Of a DNA stretch of 64,000 nucleotides, positions 11,590 to 25,116 are shown in pieces. The translations under genes were made by a program, and so were the position numbers. Numbering within the stretch: position 1 is the stretch's first letter; every line of letters begins with the position of its first letter. The notes beneath the pieces are model-generated. The model ran no database searches. It was not told where the DNA came from and was given only the letters and a program-made list of their open reading frames with translations. Where the stretch lies: assembly GCF_030247195.1 (NCBI RefSeq), contig NC_080672.1, positions 158,417,167 to 158,481,166 on the forward strand, in the 5' to 3' direction. This DNA is from Topomyia yanbarensis (taxonomy: Eukaryota; Arthropoda; Insecta; Diptera; Culicidae).

Positions 11590-12387
11590 ATAAAAACCTG
11601 TTTTAATCCACCTAATGGTGCAATTGTGCTTGTCTCATTTGTCCAGACTACGATTCCATGGCTGGTTATGTTCAATACAATGGTGGAAATGAATATTACA
11701 TGTTCAGCACGATTTGCACATACATACAACGGATCGACAGCCACGATCTTGAGATACTATGTGATACTGAAACATCGCTTGAAACCAGCGGCGGATCAAG
11801 GAGAAAGATCCGGGAGATCCAGGTCCTACCGAAAATTTTCAACTTGTTAAGAAATTTTAAACTAGTTTTAATTTTAAAGTAGCAACCCTTCACTGCATAC
11901 TCCCTCCGGGCCGGTATGATTGACGATTTTTAGAGTGATTGCATAACTTTTCTATATGAGAAAGGCAAAAATGTACCAAAGTCCAAAAAAGTCAATGTTT
12001 GTCAAACATCTCAATGTTTCATGCATTTTAAAGTCATTTGGCATCAAAAATACAAATTTGATTTTGAAAATTTTTCATTTCAGTTTATATGGAAATTTGC
12101 TGTGTGATTGCACTCTTCAACTCGTAACTCCGGAACCGGAAGTGCCATCAATAAAAAAATCAATAGCTGCCGATGGGAAGGTTGTACCTTTCATTTGAGA
12201 CTAACTTTGTGCAAATCGGTCCTGCCATCTCTGAGAAACAGAGGTCACATTTTTTCCACATACACACATACATACACACACAGACATTTTCCGATCTCGA
12301 CGAACTCAGTCGATTGGCATATGACACTCGGCTCTCCGGGTCGGGATTAGATTGACGAATTTTAGAGTGAATGAGAAAGGCAAAAAC
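11590..12387 (+). repeat. Culicine-type dispersed repeat with CA cassette, copy 1
   Basis: It starts CCTGTTTTAATCCACCTAATGG and contains two ends of the type TTTCTATATGAGAAAGGCAAAA (near 11950-11972) or GAGAAAGGCAAAA (near 12375-12387). The second part carries the cassette found in several repeats here: a TTTCATTTGAGACTAA word, an ATCTCTGAGAAA word, a CA-rich microsatellite near 12258-12285, then TCGACGAACTCAGTCGATTGG and a CTCGGCTCTCCGGG word. It is probably two adjacent or nested units. No coding frame is supported. Confidence 0.65.
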
Positions 12388-12534
12388 ATTTTTAGCAAAT
12401 GTTGAAAGTTATGCATCTTTTTGGTGAGCAGTTCTATGTTTCATAGACGTTAAATCAATTTTAACTTGGCTTCCTATTAAATAAAGACCCTTATTACAGT
12501 ACATCTCTACAAAAACGAGCTCAATTTTTAAAAT

Positions 12535-13851
12535 AAATCTGAGGATTATGATTGATTACAGAACTCTAAAATTTTTTTTTTAAATCTGAGGATTATGATT
12601 GATTACAGAACTCTGGAATTTTCTATTGGAATGTTTTCAGGCAGGAATTTGATATTGATGCAATTAGACAACTGTGAAATCAAGACCAATAGATCAGTTA
12701 CATATCAGGATCACATTCCGACAATTTATCAAAAGTCCTCATGATGTTTACAACAACAGGTTATCAATCTACGGATCAGATAATTGTTATTGTAAAATTG
12801 AATTAAATCAGTCTGCATGAATAAATTTTCAACTTCAATCCAATTTTTTTTTTTTTGGTGTGGTGGAGGAGGGGGGGGTTGTATGGTGTTAAACCCCAAA
12901 ACCTTCTCTTGGCTACGCCGTTGCTTGTAGTTATTTATTTCGCTTTTCATTTTCCGATATGTTTCAGATCGATCCGATGGTCATAAGTTAGAAAAATTGC
13001 AGTCAGAAGGTTCGCACAAATGAACATTTTTGCACTGATAAGTTTTCAAGTTCCTTCCAGACAACTTGGAAGTGTTCGGTGATTATTTCTAGCGGTTGTA
13101 GATAGAAAAATGAAATACAAAATTCGTTTTATCGTAATAATGTTTGGCTTATTTCAATGGATTATTACTATATTGAACAATAAATAGGCGACAAAAGGTA
13201 ATCCACAAACAACAATCCATAACTTTTAAAGTATTCAAAATAGATATTTGAAGTCTTCAGTAAAGTTATTCGCAAAAGTAAGAGCTACAAATTTGCTGAA
13301 GACATCATTTCGATATAATCACTTCCAAGAAAATTTGTGAAAATATCTCACTCATAGGGGGATTAATCAGCAAAAGCACAATACCAAAAGAAAGGGCATA
13401 TTACCTCCATTAAATTCTCCGAAGATACTATTTCCCTAAAATTAGCCGTTTTGGCGTTAATAATAGATTACATGTTTTTGGTCATATTTCTGGCAATTGG
13501 AAATGATAAAAATCTTTCGTCCGCATTTAATTATAAATATCTCTTTTGATAATAGTCCGATTTCAACAATCTATAGCTTGTTCGAAAGGTATTCATTAAA
13601 GCTGTCTAAAAACATATAAATTGTTAATCTATATTGTCAGTTTCGGCAGGTAATTTGAAAAAATTGCAAAAAACACCATTTTTACACATTCAAACATTCA
13701 TATCTTGGAAACTAAACATCAGAATCAAAAACAAATTAATAGCGTTCATACTGTTTTTTAGTTCTTTCATTTAAAATTGGTTTGGATAAGATCGGTTCAG
13801 CCATTGCTGAGAAACACGAATGAGAATTTGTCCGTTACATACACACACACA

Positions 13852-13908
<57 letters not shown>

Positions 13909-14020
13909 TGTCCCAAATCGTCGAGCTGAGTCGATTGGTATATAAGACTCGGCCCTCCGGGCCTCGGAAAAAATCTTAAAAGTTTGAGCGAATTCTATAC
14001 ATTTCTTTTATAAGAAATGT
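12535..14020 (+). repeat. Long dispersed repeat, copy A (inverse of copy B at 33003-35180)
   Basis: From about 12535 the sequence matches the reverse complement of 33003-33020 plus 33786-35180 over roughly 1.4 kb. Landmarks are CAGAACTCTGGAATTTTC, the TTCTCTTGGCTACGCCGTTG word near 12903, AGACAACTTGGAAGTGTTCG, a CA microsatellite at about 13841-13908, and a terminal hairpin ACATTTCTTTTATAAGAAATGT near 13998-14017. The beginning is locally tandem: CTGAGGATTATGATTGATTA occurs twice, at about 12540 and 12588. There is no coding frame. This copy keeps the intact site where copy B has an insertion. Confidence 0.8.
13841..13908. repeat. (CA)n microsatellite inside copy A
   Basis: A near-pure CA dinucleotide tract lies between an ATTGCTGAGAAACACGAATG word and a CGTCGAGCTGAGTCGATTGG word. 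The equivalent tract in copy B (GT on the + strand, about 33882-33912) is much shorter, so length has changed since the copies separated. Confidence 0.9.
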
Positions 14021-15064
14021 AAAACTCGCAATAAAAATAAAAGTGTTTCCATAAAACTACGAATTATATGTACGAAATCGCATATTTTACAAAAATTGTC
14101 TGTCCAAAAATAATTCCTAGTAACTTACGCAGTGGCGTAGCCAGAGGGGGGGGGGGGTTGGTTGAAATTAATTTTTGCTATAATTCTTGCTTATTGTAAC
14201 ACATTTAAAATTAGCTAAAAGCCGAATGTAGCTGAAGAAATTATTTATCCAGTGTTACGATTATCTCTTTTTAAGGTTTTGCGACTCAGCACTGTCTGAC
14301 TTAACACCTACCAATCACCATATGTAATACAAACTAGGGGCAGATCACTCTAGGAATGTATAACAAATTTGCATCAAATTAATAAAAATGCATTTAATTT
14401 CCATTTTTGCGTCAACTTTGCACTCCCTCGCAGAAAAGACTGTTTAACAAAGGCTCTACGCTGATCCACTTTGTGCGATATTTTGTTGAATGTAGGGCTA
14501 AATTTTTGTAGGGTTTTGACGTCTTACACGCAGTGCAAAATACATTATGAATTTCTATTTTGATGGAAAGAAATGCATTTAATTTCGCTGATTTTTAAAA
14601 ACACATCAGAAGTAATCTGTCCTTAGGATACAAAACTTTTAAAACGAGTTATTCTGATCTTACTGTAATTGATAAATTTCTTTTGCTGTGTATAAGTAAT
14701 AATATTCGCATTCTATTCAAGGTAGTCTCTATTAAAAAAAACTGCATTTATGTAGCCTTCATATTTTCTACAAATTTTTTTTTAAATGACATCAATAACT
14801 TTGCTGAAGACACCAAATCTTGTACTATTGTTGAAGAGGTACTTCCCCATAAGCACTTCTAGGAGTTTTCATCGCCAAAATTATTATATCAAAATATGAG
14901 CTTTTTATGTTGGAAAGCTTTTTCGAAGTTGTTAAACCTTCAAAGTTGATGATTTCGAAATTATGTGATATTGACCATTGGAAAATTTTTTGAACTTATA
15001 AAATTACACCTTGTATTTGCATTCTTTAACTCTACCCTAGTAACAATTAAGGTTTTATGGTGCT

Positions 15065-15682
15065 TACTGTGCGGAGAGTCTGCATGATATCTCGGCATGT
15101 CCCGCGTACAAACTACGCGGGGATAAACTGAAACGTTCCCTTGCGGGACGATCCAAATATTCTTTCGCAGAAATGTTAAAGAATGCTACGCCACCATCCT
15201 CAGTAAACATCTATACTCACTTGCCTCCTGACGAGGGCGAGGCTGGTAACCTACAAGAGGGAACATCTACTAGGGTGCCTAGAATTTATAGGAAGAGGAG
15301 GAACATTTCCTCTCGTAAAGTTCCTTGTAAAGGCCAGAAGGTGTCCCTTGAGGGGGCTCCGAAAGTCACATCTATTGGAAGTGTTGCAACCAAACCGAAG
15401 CAATTAGCTCCTGGTCTCGGAGGATTAAGCTCAGAGAAGGAGTTCCCAGCACTTCCAGGAACATCAAAAATCCCAAGTGTTCCTTTGTTTCAGTTCGAGA
15501 GTAATCACAGCACTGGAATTATAAAACTCTCGGACATAGTGGACTGGATAATAAAAACTTTCAATATTACTGATCCTATTAAAAGTCTTATGTTAGCTTT
15601 TCTCCCTACAGTGAGAACATTTTTGAAGCAGTTGACTGCTAAATGGCCCCTCCTCTCAGCGATTGTATCCTTCGATGGCTAA
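15065..15682 (+). pseudogene. ORF1 (Gag-like), 3' fragment
   Basis: The frame is open from the 5' junction. It begins with a fragment typical of the end of a Gag zinc-knuckle region (CAESLHDISACPAYKLRGDK), then a basic and proline-rich stretch (RKRRNISSRKVPCKG) and a C-terminal region ending IVSFDG. The first methionine at 15173 is internal and not a natural start. Everything upstream was lost in the 5' truncation, so the protein cannot be made as in the parent element. ORF1 proteins of this group bind the element RNA and accompany it to the target. The stop overlaps the ORF2 start within ATGGCTAA (15675-15682), a compact arrangement that would suit coupled translation. Confidence 0.8.
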
Positions 15683-16832
15683 CTCATCGAACGAGGTCAC
15701 GGATTTGATCACTGTTCTACAGTGGAATTGCAGAAGTATCATCCCGAAAATCGATTCCTTCAAAATTTTAATAAATAATTTGAGTTGCGATGCATTTGCA
15801 TTATGTGAAATTTGGTTAACTTCCGACATAGATCTCAACTTCCACGATTTTAATATTATTCGCCTGGATCGAGACACCCCCTATGGAGGAGTGCTTTTGG
15901 GGATCAAAAAGTGCTATTCCTTCTACAGAATTAACCTTCCCTCGATAACAGGTATTGAAGTTGTAGCTTGTCAAGTAACAACCAAAGGCAAAAGCCTTTG
16001 CATAGCTTCCATATATATTCCCCCCAACACCGCGGTTGGGCACCGACGGCTACAAGACATCTTAGAATCCCTGCCAGCACCGCGACTAGTTTTAGGAGAC
16101 TTTAACTCTCACGGTACAGCATGGGGTTGCCTCTATGATGATAACCGGTCTTCCTTAATTCAGGATCTTTGCGATAATTTCAATTTGACAATTTTAAACA
16201 CGGGTGAAATGACACGGATTCCTGCTCCTCCAGCGCGCCCGAGCGCCTTAGACTTGTCCCTTTGCTCAACATTGCTGCGGTTAAATTGCACGTGGAAGGT
16301 AATTCCTGATGCCCACGGCAGCGACCATCAGCCGATTGTAGTCTCAATCAATAACGGTTCAAGGCCATTGAAATCAATCAATATTTCGTATGACCTCACA
16401 CGAAATATCGATTGGAAGAGCTATGCTGCCGCTATATCCGACAACATCGAATCTACCCAGGAACTTCCTCCGGAGGAAGAGTACAGCTTTTTGGCTGGCT
16501 TGATTCTCGACAGCGCGAATCAAGCTCAGACTAAGCCAGTACTCGGCGCGAACATACAAAAACGCTCTCCTAATCCGTGGTGGGACAAAGAGTGCTCAGA
16601 CGTGTACGCGGAGAAGGCCGCCGCGTATAAGACCTTCCGGGACGACGGGTTACCCGCTAGCTATCGACAGTATGCGACGTTAGAAACGCGAATGAAGAGT
16701 TTGATGAAAGCCAAGAAACGTAGTTACTGGCGCCGGTTCGTTGACGGACTAACGAGAGAAACATCGATGAGCACTCTTTGGGGCACGGCCCGGCGTTTGC
16801 GAAACCGAAACAGTACTAACGAGAGTGCATAA
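15675..16832 (+). pseudogene. ORF2 part 1: apurinic-like endonuclease domain, ended by a premature stop
   Basis: The chosen start is ATG at 15675; the frame is open a few codons upstream but without another ATG. The motifs of the apurinic/apyrimidinic-like endonuclease of non-LTR elements are in order: TVLQWNCRS (residues 13-21), CEIWL with the catalytic glutamate (about residue 45), LVLGDFNSHGTAWG, PSALDLSL and GSDHQPIV. This domain nicks the target DNA to prime reverse transcription. A region leading to the reverse transcriptase follows, and a TAA at 16830-16832 closes the frame after NESA. The downstream codons continue in the same frame with clear family sequence, so this is a single nonsense change and not a natural end. 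Confidence 0.88.
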
Positions 16833-19673
16833 TATTCAAACCGTTGGATATTCGATTTCGCCAAGAAGGTTTGTCCGGATTCCGCCCCGGCACAGAAGAT
16901 TAACCGCGCCGCGTCTCCTCACGATAGCGCGAACGAAACACCTTTTTCGATGGTGGAGTTCTCACTTGCTCTCTTGTCGTGTAACAATAAAGCTCCGGGG
17001 CCAGACAGAATCAAATTCAACTTGTTGAAGAATCTGCCTGACTCTGCCAAGAGACGCTTGTTGAACTTATTTAATAAGTTTCTCGAAGCTAACATTGTCC
17101 CACTCGATTGGAGACAAGTGAAGGTCATCGCCATCCAAAAACCAGGAAAACCAGCCTCCGACCACAATTCGTACCGTCCGATCGCAATGCTATCCTGTAT
17201 CCGGAAGTTGTTCGAGAAAATGATCCTATCCCGCCTCGACAATTGGGTCGAAGCAAATGGCTTACTGTCAGATACACAATTTGGTTTTCGCAAAGGCAAA
17301 GGGACGAACGATTGTCTTGGGTTGCTCTCAACTGAAATTCAAATGGCCTATGCTAGCAAAGAGCAGATGGCATCAGTGTTCCTAGATATTAAGGGGGCTT
17401 TTGATTCAGTTTCGATCAACATTCTTTCAGAGAAGCTGCACCAGCATGGTCTTTCAGCGACTTTAAACAACTTTTTACTAAACTTGTTGTCGGAAAAGCA
17501 CATGCATTTTTCGCATGGTGACTTATCGACATCACGATTTAGCTACATGGGCCTTCCCCAGGGCTCATGTCTAAGCCCCCTTTTATACAATTTCTATGTC
17601 AACGACATTGATGAATGTCTTGACAATTCCTGCACGTTAAGGCAACTTGCAGACGATGGCGTGGTGTCTGTTACGGGACCCAAAGCTGTCGATCTACAAG
17701 GACCATTACAGAATACCTTGGACAATTTGTCTGCTTGGGCTATTAAGCTGGGTATCGAATTCTCCACGGAGAAAACTGAGCTAGTTGTATTTTCAAGGAA
17801 GCGTGAACCAGCACAACTACAGCTTCTATTAATGGGTCAAACTATCGCTCAGGTCTTCACAGTAAAATATCTAGGGGTCTGGTTCGACTCGAAAGGTACT
17901 TGGGGATGCCATATTCGGTATCTGAAACAGAAATGCCAGCAAAGGATCAACTTTCTTCGTACAATAACCGGAACATGGTGGAGTGCCCACCCAGGAGACC
18001 TTATTAGGTTGTATCAAACAACGATACTGTCGGTAATGGAATACGGATGCTTCTGCTTTCGCTCCGCCGCGAACATACATTTCATCAAACTCGAAAGAAT
18101 TCAGTATCGTTGTTTGCGTATCGCCTTAGGGTGCATGCAGTCGACCCATACGATGAGTCTCGAAGTGCTGTCAGGCGTTCTCCCGTTGAAAAATCGAGTT
18201 TGGGAACTCTCATATCGATTGCTCATTCGATGCGATATCTTGAACCCGGTCGTGATTGAGAATTTCGAAAGGCTTGTTGAGCTCAATTCTCAGACCCGTT
18301 TCATGTCCCTGTACTTTGACTACATGGCGCAGAATATTAACCCTTCTTCTTACAATCCCAACCGTGTGCATTGCATAAATACTTCTGAATCTACTGTTTT
18401 CTTCGACACATCCATGAAAGACGAGATTAGTGGAATTCCGGACCACATACGCCCACAAGTGGTTCCAAACATATTTTATAATAAATTCCGAGAAGTCGAC
18501 TGTTCTAAGATGTTTTATACTGACGGATCAAAACTCGAAGGATCCACTGGCTTCGGTATTTTCAATCAAAAGTTCACCGCCTCCTACAAACTCAGTGACC
18601 CTGCTTCAGTTTACGCCGCAGAACTAGCTGCCATTCAGAATACCCTTGGAGTCATTGAAACATTACCCGCAGGCCATTACTTCATCGTTTCGGATAGCCT
18701 CAGTTCCATTGACGCTATTCGCTCGATGAAACATGGAAAGCACTCCTCGTATTTTTTGGGGAAAATACGGGAGCTACTGAGTGCTTTATCTGACAACTCT
18801 TTCCAGGTTACCTTGGTATGGGTCCCTTCTCATTGCTCCATTCCGGGCAATGAGAAGGCAGACTCCTTAGCTAAGGTGGGTGCCTTAGAAGGAGACGTTT
18901 ACGAAAGACCAATTTGCTTCAGCGAATTTTTCAGTATAACTCATCAGAGAACCCTCGAAAGTTGGCAAACTTCGTGGAGCAGTGGAGAGCTGGGAAGGTG
19001 GCTACATTCGATAATCCCTAAGGTATCGACGAAACCTTGGTTCAAGGGGATGGATGTGGGTCGTGACTTCATTCGTGTGATGTCCCGACTCATGGCAAAC
19101 CATTACACGCTGGATGCACATCTCCGGCGTATTGGGCTCGTGGATAGTGGTATCTGCGCTTGTGGCGACGGCTATCACGACATCGAGCACATTGTCTGGG
19201 CGTGCACCGAGTACAGTTCCGCTAGGTCTCGGCTAATGGATACCCTGCGGGCCCGAGGAAGACAAACCAACGTCCCGGTTCGAGATGTGCTGGCAAGCCG
19301 CGATGTCTTCTATATGTACCTTTGTGAAAACCATCAATATACAAGTCTAACTGCCCCTTGTTATTTTCCTTATCATTCTCAGAACCCTCTTCCACCTGTA
19401 TCAAAGCATCTGTATCGAATGAGCCAACAAACACGGGACCTACGGCACGAACATAACACGCTTAACTCGAAATGTAGCCGATCCACACCTGAGCCGTACT
19501 ACGAAATCGTCTGGAAAAACCCCTGCCATCTTGAGGAGGACCACCCGGCGTCCCAGTACATGATTCCCCTGATGAAGGCCACCCGAGTTTGTGATCCATC
19601 CGTTGATCTCACGATGCCTGAAACTGAAATAATTTTCTCTCCCAGCCATCTTTGTCTACCCTCTCTCCCCTGA
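16833..19673 (+). pseudogene. ORF2 part 2: reverse transcriptase and RNase H
   Basis: The frame continues directly after the stop (YSNRWIFDFAKKVCPDSAP) and stays open for about 945 codons. Reverse transcriptase blocks are KAPGPDRIKFNLLKNLP, SYRPIAMLSCIRKLFEKM, FGFRKGKGTNDC, VFLDIKGAFDSVS (domain A), GLPQGSCLSPLLYNFYVND (B), LRQLADDGVVSV (C, with leucine before ADD instead of the usual tyrosine), TEKTELVVFS and VKYLGVWFDS. The RNase H part has the acidic residues in MFYTDGSKLEG, VYAAELAAIQ and FIVSDSLSSI, plus WVPSHCSIPGNEKADSLAK. A cysteine-histidine cluster (CACGDGYHDIEHIVWAC) follows. The last 115 or so residues extend beyond the point where the sister copy at 39.6 kb stops; a 1-nt length difference explains this. 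Confidence 0.9.
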
Positions 19674-20118
19674 CTCTTAAACATGACCCCCCTAATCTTA
19701 CGAAAATAATATTATCCCCTTGTGTAGATATATAAGATAGCTATAAAATCGCATTAGTTTCATTTTAAAAAAATCAATATGTAATCCCCTAGTTTTAAGC
19801 AATTTAAAATGTAAAACAAAACAAAATTGGCACCTTTAAGCTAACGCAACGTGCCTTATCAAATAAACGATTTGAATAAAAAAAAGGTTTTATGGTGGTT
19901 TTATAGCCACTTATTAAACTTAAATTGCACTTGGAGCGTCCTATAAAACTTCAATTGTATTGGCATATTACAAAAAATATATAAGAGGCATCTATTTTTG
20001 TTACTAAACTTTCACTAATTTATCCAACTTACATTAAATTTTAGCGTTTTCGAAAAAACAACGATTTTCATCAAACCTCCCCCCCAACCAAATTTCTGGC
20101 TACGCCACTGGACTTACG

Positions 20119-21196
20119 AATATATTCTCTTAGTGTACCTACTTACTTTTACAAATAACGAAAATACTGGATTTTAATGCAAATTCCATAACAAATTTAG
20201 TTATAGGTTTTATGCTGTTCAAGCACAAAGAGCAACTAAGGAGAAAAAAGTCTAGCAAAATCGTTTTACACTAAGGAGAAATATGGCATAAGATCTTGGT
20301 TATTATGATAACATTTGACTTGACTTATGAACATTTTCTAATGTTGAAATTTATGTGATCATGAGCACTTTGAAATACGTATGTTCCGTTTATAACATTC
20401 CATGATTAGTTATTTTTTGCAGCAAACACAATATTATTTTTTTTTCTGCGGGGGCAAATGAGATTGAGCTCACAGCTTGAACAAGTTTGTGTCTCTACAA
20501 CTTTAACGCATTCCTCTGCATAACCATATAAGCTGTATTTAGCTGAATCAATCACGCCACTTGCGTGTGATCTGAAAAGCTTTTCCACTTTAATTAAAAA
20601 ATTGCGCCATTTTACCCACCTGCTGTTTCTGCTGCTGCTGCGGCAGTTTCAAACCGATTAGCACACCATTTATGCATGGTGTGACTTTCTGAGCCATCTA
20701 CAGTAACACGATGAATCCAGCTTGTTATACATCCAGGCCTTTAGTTTATGCGCAAACATATACATATGCTCCTGCCCATTCTAGCTTCTCGTACCGTCAG
20801 CAATCGCTTTAAATGCATTTCATAAATGAAGCATATAATTACGACAATTGCATTGTAATAATTTAGTAATTCGAACGATTTAATGATTTGAAAAACTTTT
20901 TCCGTCTCGTCCGTTATTCTCTCTACTCTATTCGCAACACTGCAACGTAATCACTATACTATTCATTTTAAACTCTTCTGAAAGCATTGTTGTACACACT
21001 TTTTATAGTGTTTATACCTTTTCGAGTAAATTGATGGCACTTTTACTTCTCGACGCGGTACAGTTTGATACCTTGCGTCAATCCCTGGTGCGAATCGACA
21101 CTTCAATTACCCCAACTGGGCCTTCAACTCATGCCAGTAAGACGAATGCGGTGAATAACGATGATGGTAAATTCTCGCGACATGCTCACAAACCGC
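20119..21196. other. No recognised gene
   Basis: This stretch is AT-rich with a short CTG-rich patch (about 20620-20650). The 20590-21100 part has more balanced composition and may be low-copy DNA, but I recognise no protein, splice structure or RNA. Confidence 0.4.
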
Positions 21197-21199
21197 TAA

Positions 21200-21470
21200 G
21201 CGACTATTCATAAACCACGTTGATCGAAATTTGAGACTCTTAAATTCCCTCCCCCATAAGTGTATGTAGACTTTTGCCAAATATATCTGGTTGTAACAAC
21301 TAGTAAGTTGAACAGAACTCTTTAAATCATATTTATAATTAGTAATACGAAAATAACATAAAATCAAAATCTGCGTAGATTTTTGTATAACACCCCCCTC
21401 GCAGACAAACATAGACTTTTGGTAGACACGTCCGTCCCCCTATGAATCTACGCGGTATATGAATGGCCCC
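21200..21470. mobile_element. Small Harbinger-like inverted-repeat element
   Basis: The ends are imperfect inverted repeats: GCGACTATTCATAAACCACG at 21200 against GGGGCCATTCATATACCGCG read on the minus strand from 21470. Both sides are flanked by TAA (21197-21199 and 21471-21473). Matching C-rich words follow inward (TCCCTCCCCC, and GTCCCCCTA on the other side), as does AGACTTTTG in both halves. The 3-bp TAA flank fits the TWA target of PIF/Harbinger elements. It resembles the better-preserved element at 33021-33785. The element is 271 bp and non-coding. Confidence 0.6.
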
Positions 21471-21473
21471 TAA

Positions 21474-22199
21474 GTGTGAAGTGAATCCGTATTTTCTCAC
21501 ACCTACCGCCCTAGTCTGGCTAGACCTATCAACAGCCGTGTCCGCCTATAAAATTTCTCCTGCTAGTATTGAATTGGACAACAAAGCAAAGTTTTTCGAG
21601 TGTTTCGTTATGTTGCAGATAAAAGCTCTGCGAACCTTCTTGCGGAGAACGCGTAATTGCGGTTATTAGGAACCACACTTGCTTCTATTGTTTGAAATTT
21701 TCATATGCTCATGAATACAAATAATGATGTAATGTGTTTCTTGGTGGCTTGTATGCAGTGTTGTCGGTTAGTAACATAGATAACAGACGAACAATTTTTT
21801 TGAAATCTGTGTAAATTTGCTAACCATCAGTTATCAGTTACTTACTACTGCCGTCTAGTCAACGTTATGCGCTGCAGCTGCATAGCATCAAATACTACGA
21901 ATAGACGTCTGTTATCTGTGATAATATGCTACGAATTTACTGCTCTATCATCGTTTTTCACGGTAGAACCGGTGCTGTAAATGTTTGCAGTTTTAGATGT
22001 GTATTATTGTTTTTCATCTACCATCTGTACGCTTGTACGAACATACTTTATGTTGCATGTACCAAATTGTAACTTGACTAGTTATCACCACTACGTCTAT
22101 CAATTGAATGTTACTACATTTTATACACTAGCTTATTAGAAACGAAAAACTACACAATTTTTGAGAATTTTCGAAACGAAGTGATGAGAACATAACAAA
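21474..22199. other. No recognised gene
   Basis: Short direct and inverted words such as AGATAACAGACG (about 21779) and GACGTCTGTTATCTG (about 21904) suggest an old repeat. I cannot define ends or coding content. Confidence 0.35.
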
Positions 22200-22790
22200 C
22201 TTGTTTGAATCCACTTAGTGGTGCAATTGCGCTTTTTTCATTTATCCAAACTATGATTTAATAGCTGGTTACATTCAATAAAACATTGTGGAAATGTATA
22301 TTACATGCTTAATACATTTGATAAGTACATATAAATACAGAACTGCCACGAACATGATGAGCAACATGTTGACTCTGACAAACTTGAAACAAACAAATAT
22401 ATAATATTTAATTAGTTAATTCAGCGTGAGTTCAATGTTGTCTTTACGTCAACATACTTTGAAATGTGGGATGTTGGGGGAGGGAGGGGAGGATAATTAG
22501 TGGAAGGGGGGAGGATGCGTCGAGAGCCACCTAATTTACTTTGGTATACGGGTGTATGAAGGGAATGCGGGTGTGAGGTTGATGGCGATATCGGTGTGCG
22601 AGGGGGGGGGTGAGAGACGAAGGAGGGAGAGGTGTGGATGGGGGTGCAACAGCCTTCCATTTGAGACTAGTTTAGTGAAAATTGATTCAGTCATCACCGA
22701 AGCAATTTCATATGCCCGGAACCCGGGACTTCCGGAATTACCGAGAGTGAATTATATATTTCAAGAATTCTTGATTCGCCATCAGTGATC
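22200..22790 (+). repeat. Culicine-type dispersed repeat, diverged copy 2
   Basis: It starts TTGTTTGAATCCACTTAGTGG, followed by GCAATTGCGCTTTTTTCATTT, which parallels the copies at 11590, 25298 and 42490. A strongly G-rich segment (about 22460-22640) corresponds to a G-rich segment in the 42.5 kb copy. Then CCTTCCATTTGAGACTAG begins the conserved cassette, which breaks off before any CA tract. No protein is encoded. Confidence 0.55.

Positions 22791-25116
<2,326 letters not shown>

Larger units (their letters stand above)
15063..19883 (+). mobile_element. 5'-truncated I-clade-like non-LTR retrotransposon
   Basis: The element is flanked by an exact 14-bp target duplication, AAGGTTTTATGGTG (15049-15062 and 19884-19897). 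It begins inside the nucleic-acid-binding end of ORF1 and continues through a full-length ORF2 (endonuclease, reverse transcriptase, RNase H). It ends in a short 3' untranslated region with the tail AATAAACGATTTGAATAAAAA. The 5' truncation and exact duplication show target-primed insertion into the hAT-like element around it. The presence of RNase H after the reverse transcriptase and the overall style place it in the I group; the exact clade needs a phylogeny. Two decayed relatives lie at 39012-39745 and 49830-52055. Confidence 0.9.
14130..20110. mobile_element. hAT-like non-autonomous element, interrupted by an I-like retrotransposon
   Basis: The left end reads CAGTGGCGTAGCCAG at 14130. The right end is its exact reverse complement (CTGGCTACGCCACTG, ending 20110). 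The 8-bp flanks are AACTTACG (14122-14129) and GACTTACG (20111-20118), matching at 7 of 8 positions. An 8-bp duplication and CAG-type termini are the marks of hAT elements. A G tract follows the left end and a C tract precedes the right end. Excluding the insertion at 15063-19897 the element is about 1.13 kb, with no transposase frame. It would depend on an enzyme supplied elsewhere. Confidence 0.75.

Noticed and set aside
15663..15674. An ORF2 start upstream of 15675
   Set aside because: The upstream codon at 15663 is TTG; the first ATG in frame is at 15675.
15173..15682. ORF1 fragment as an intact gene starting at the ATG at 15173
   Set aside because: Clear Gag-like sequence continues upstream in the same frame to the 5' junction, so the ATG is internal and the gene is truncated.
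16919..18458. Minus-strand and alternative-frame open frames across the I-like ORF2
   Set aside because: They are shadows of a strongly supported plus-strand reading frame with family motifs.
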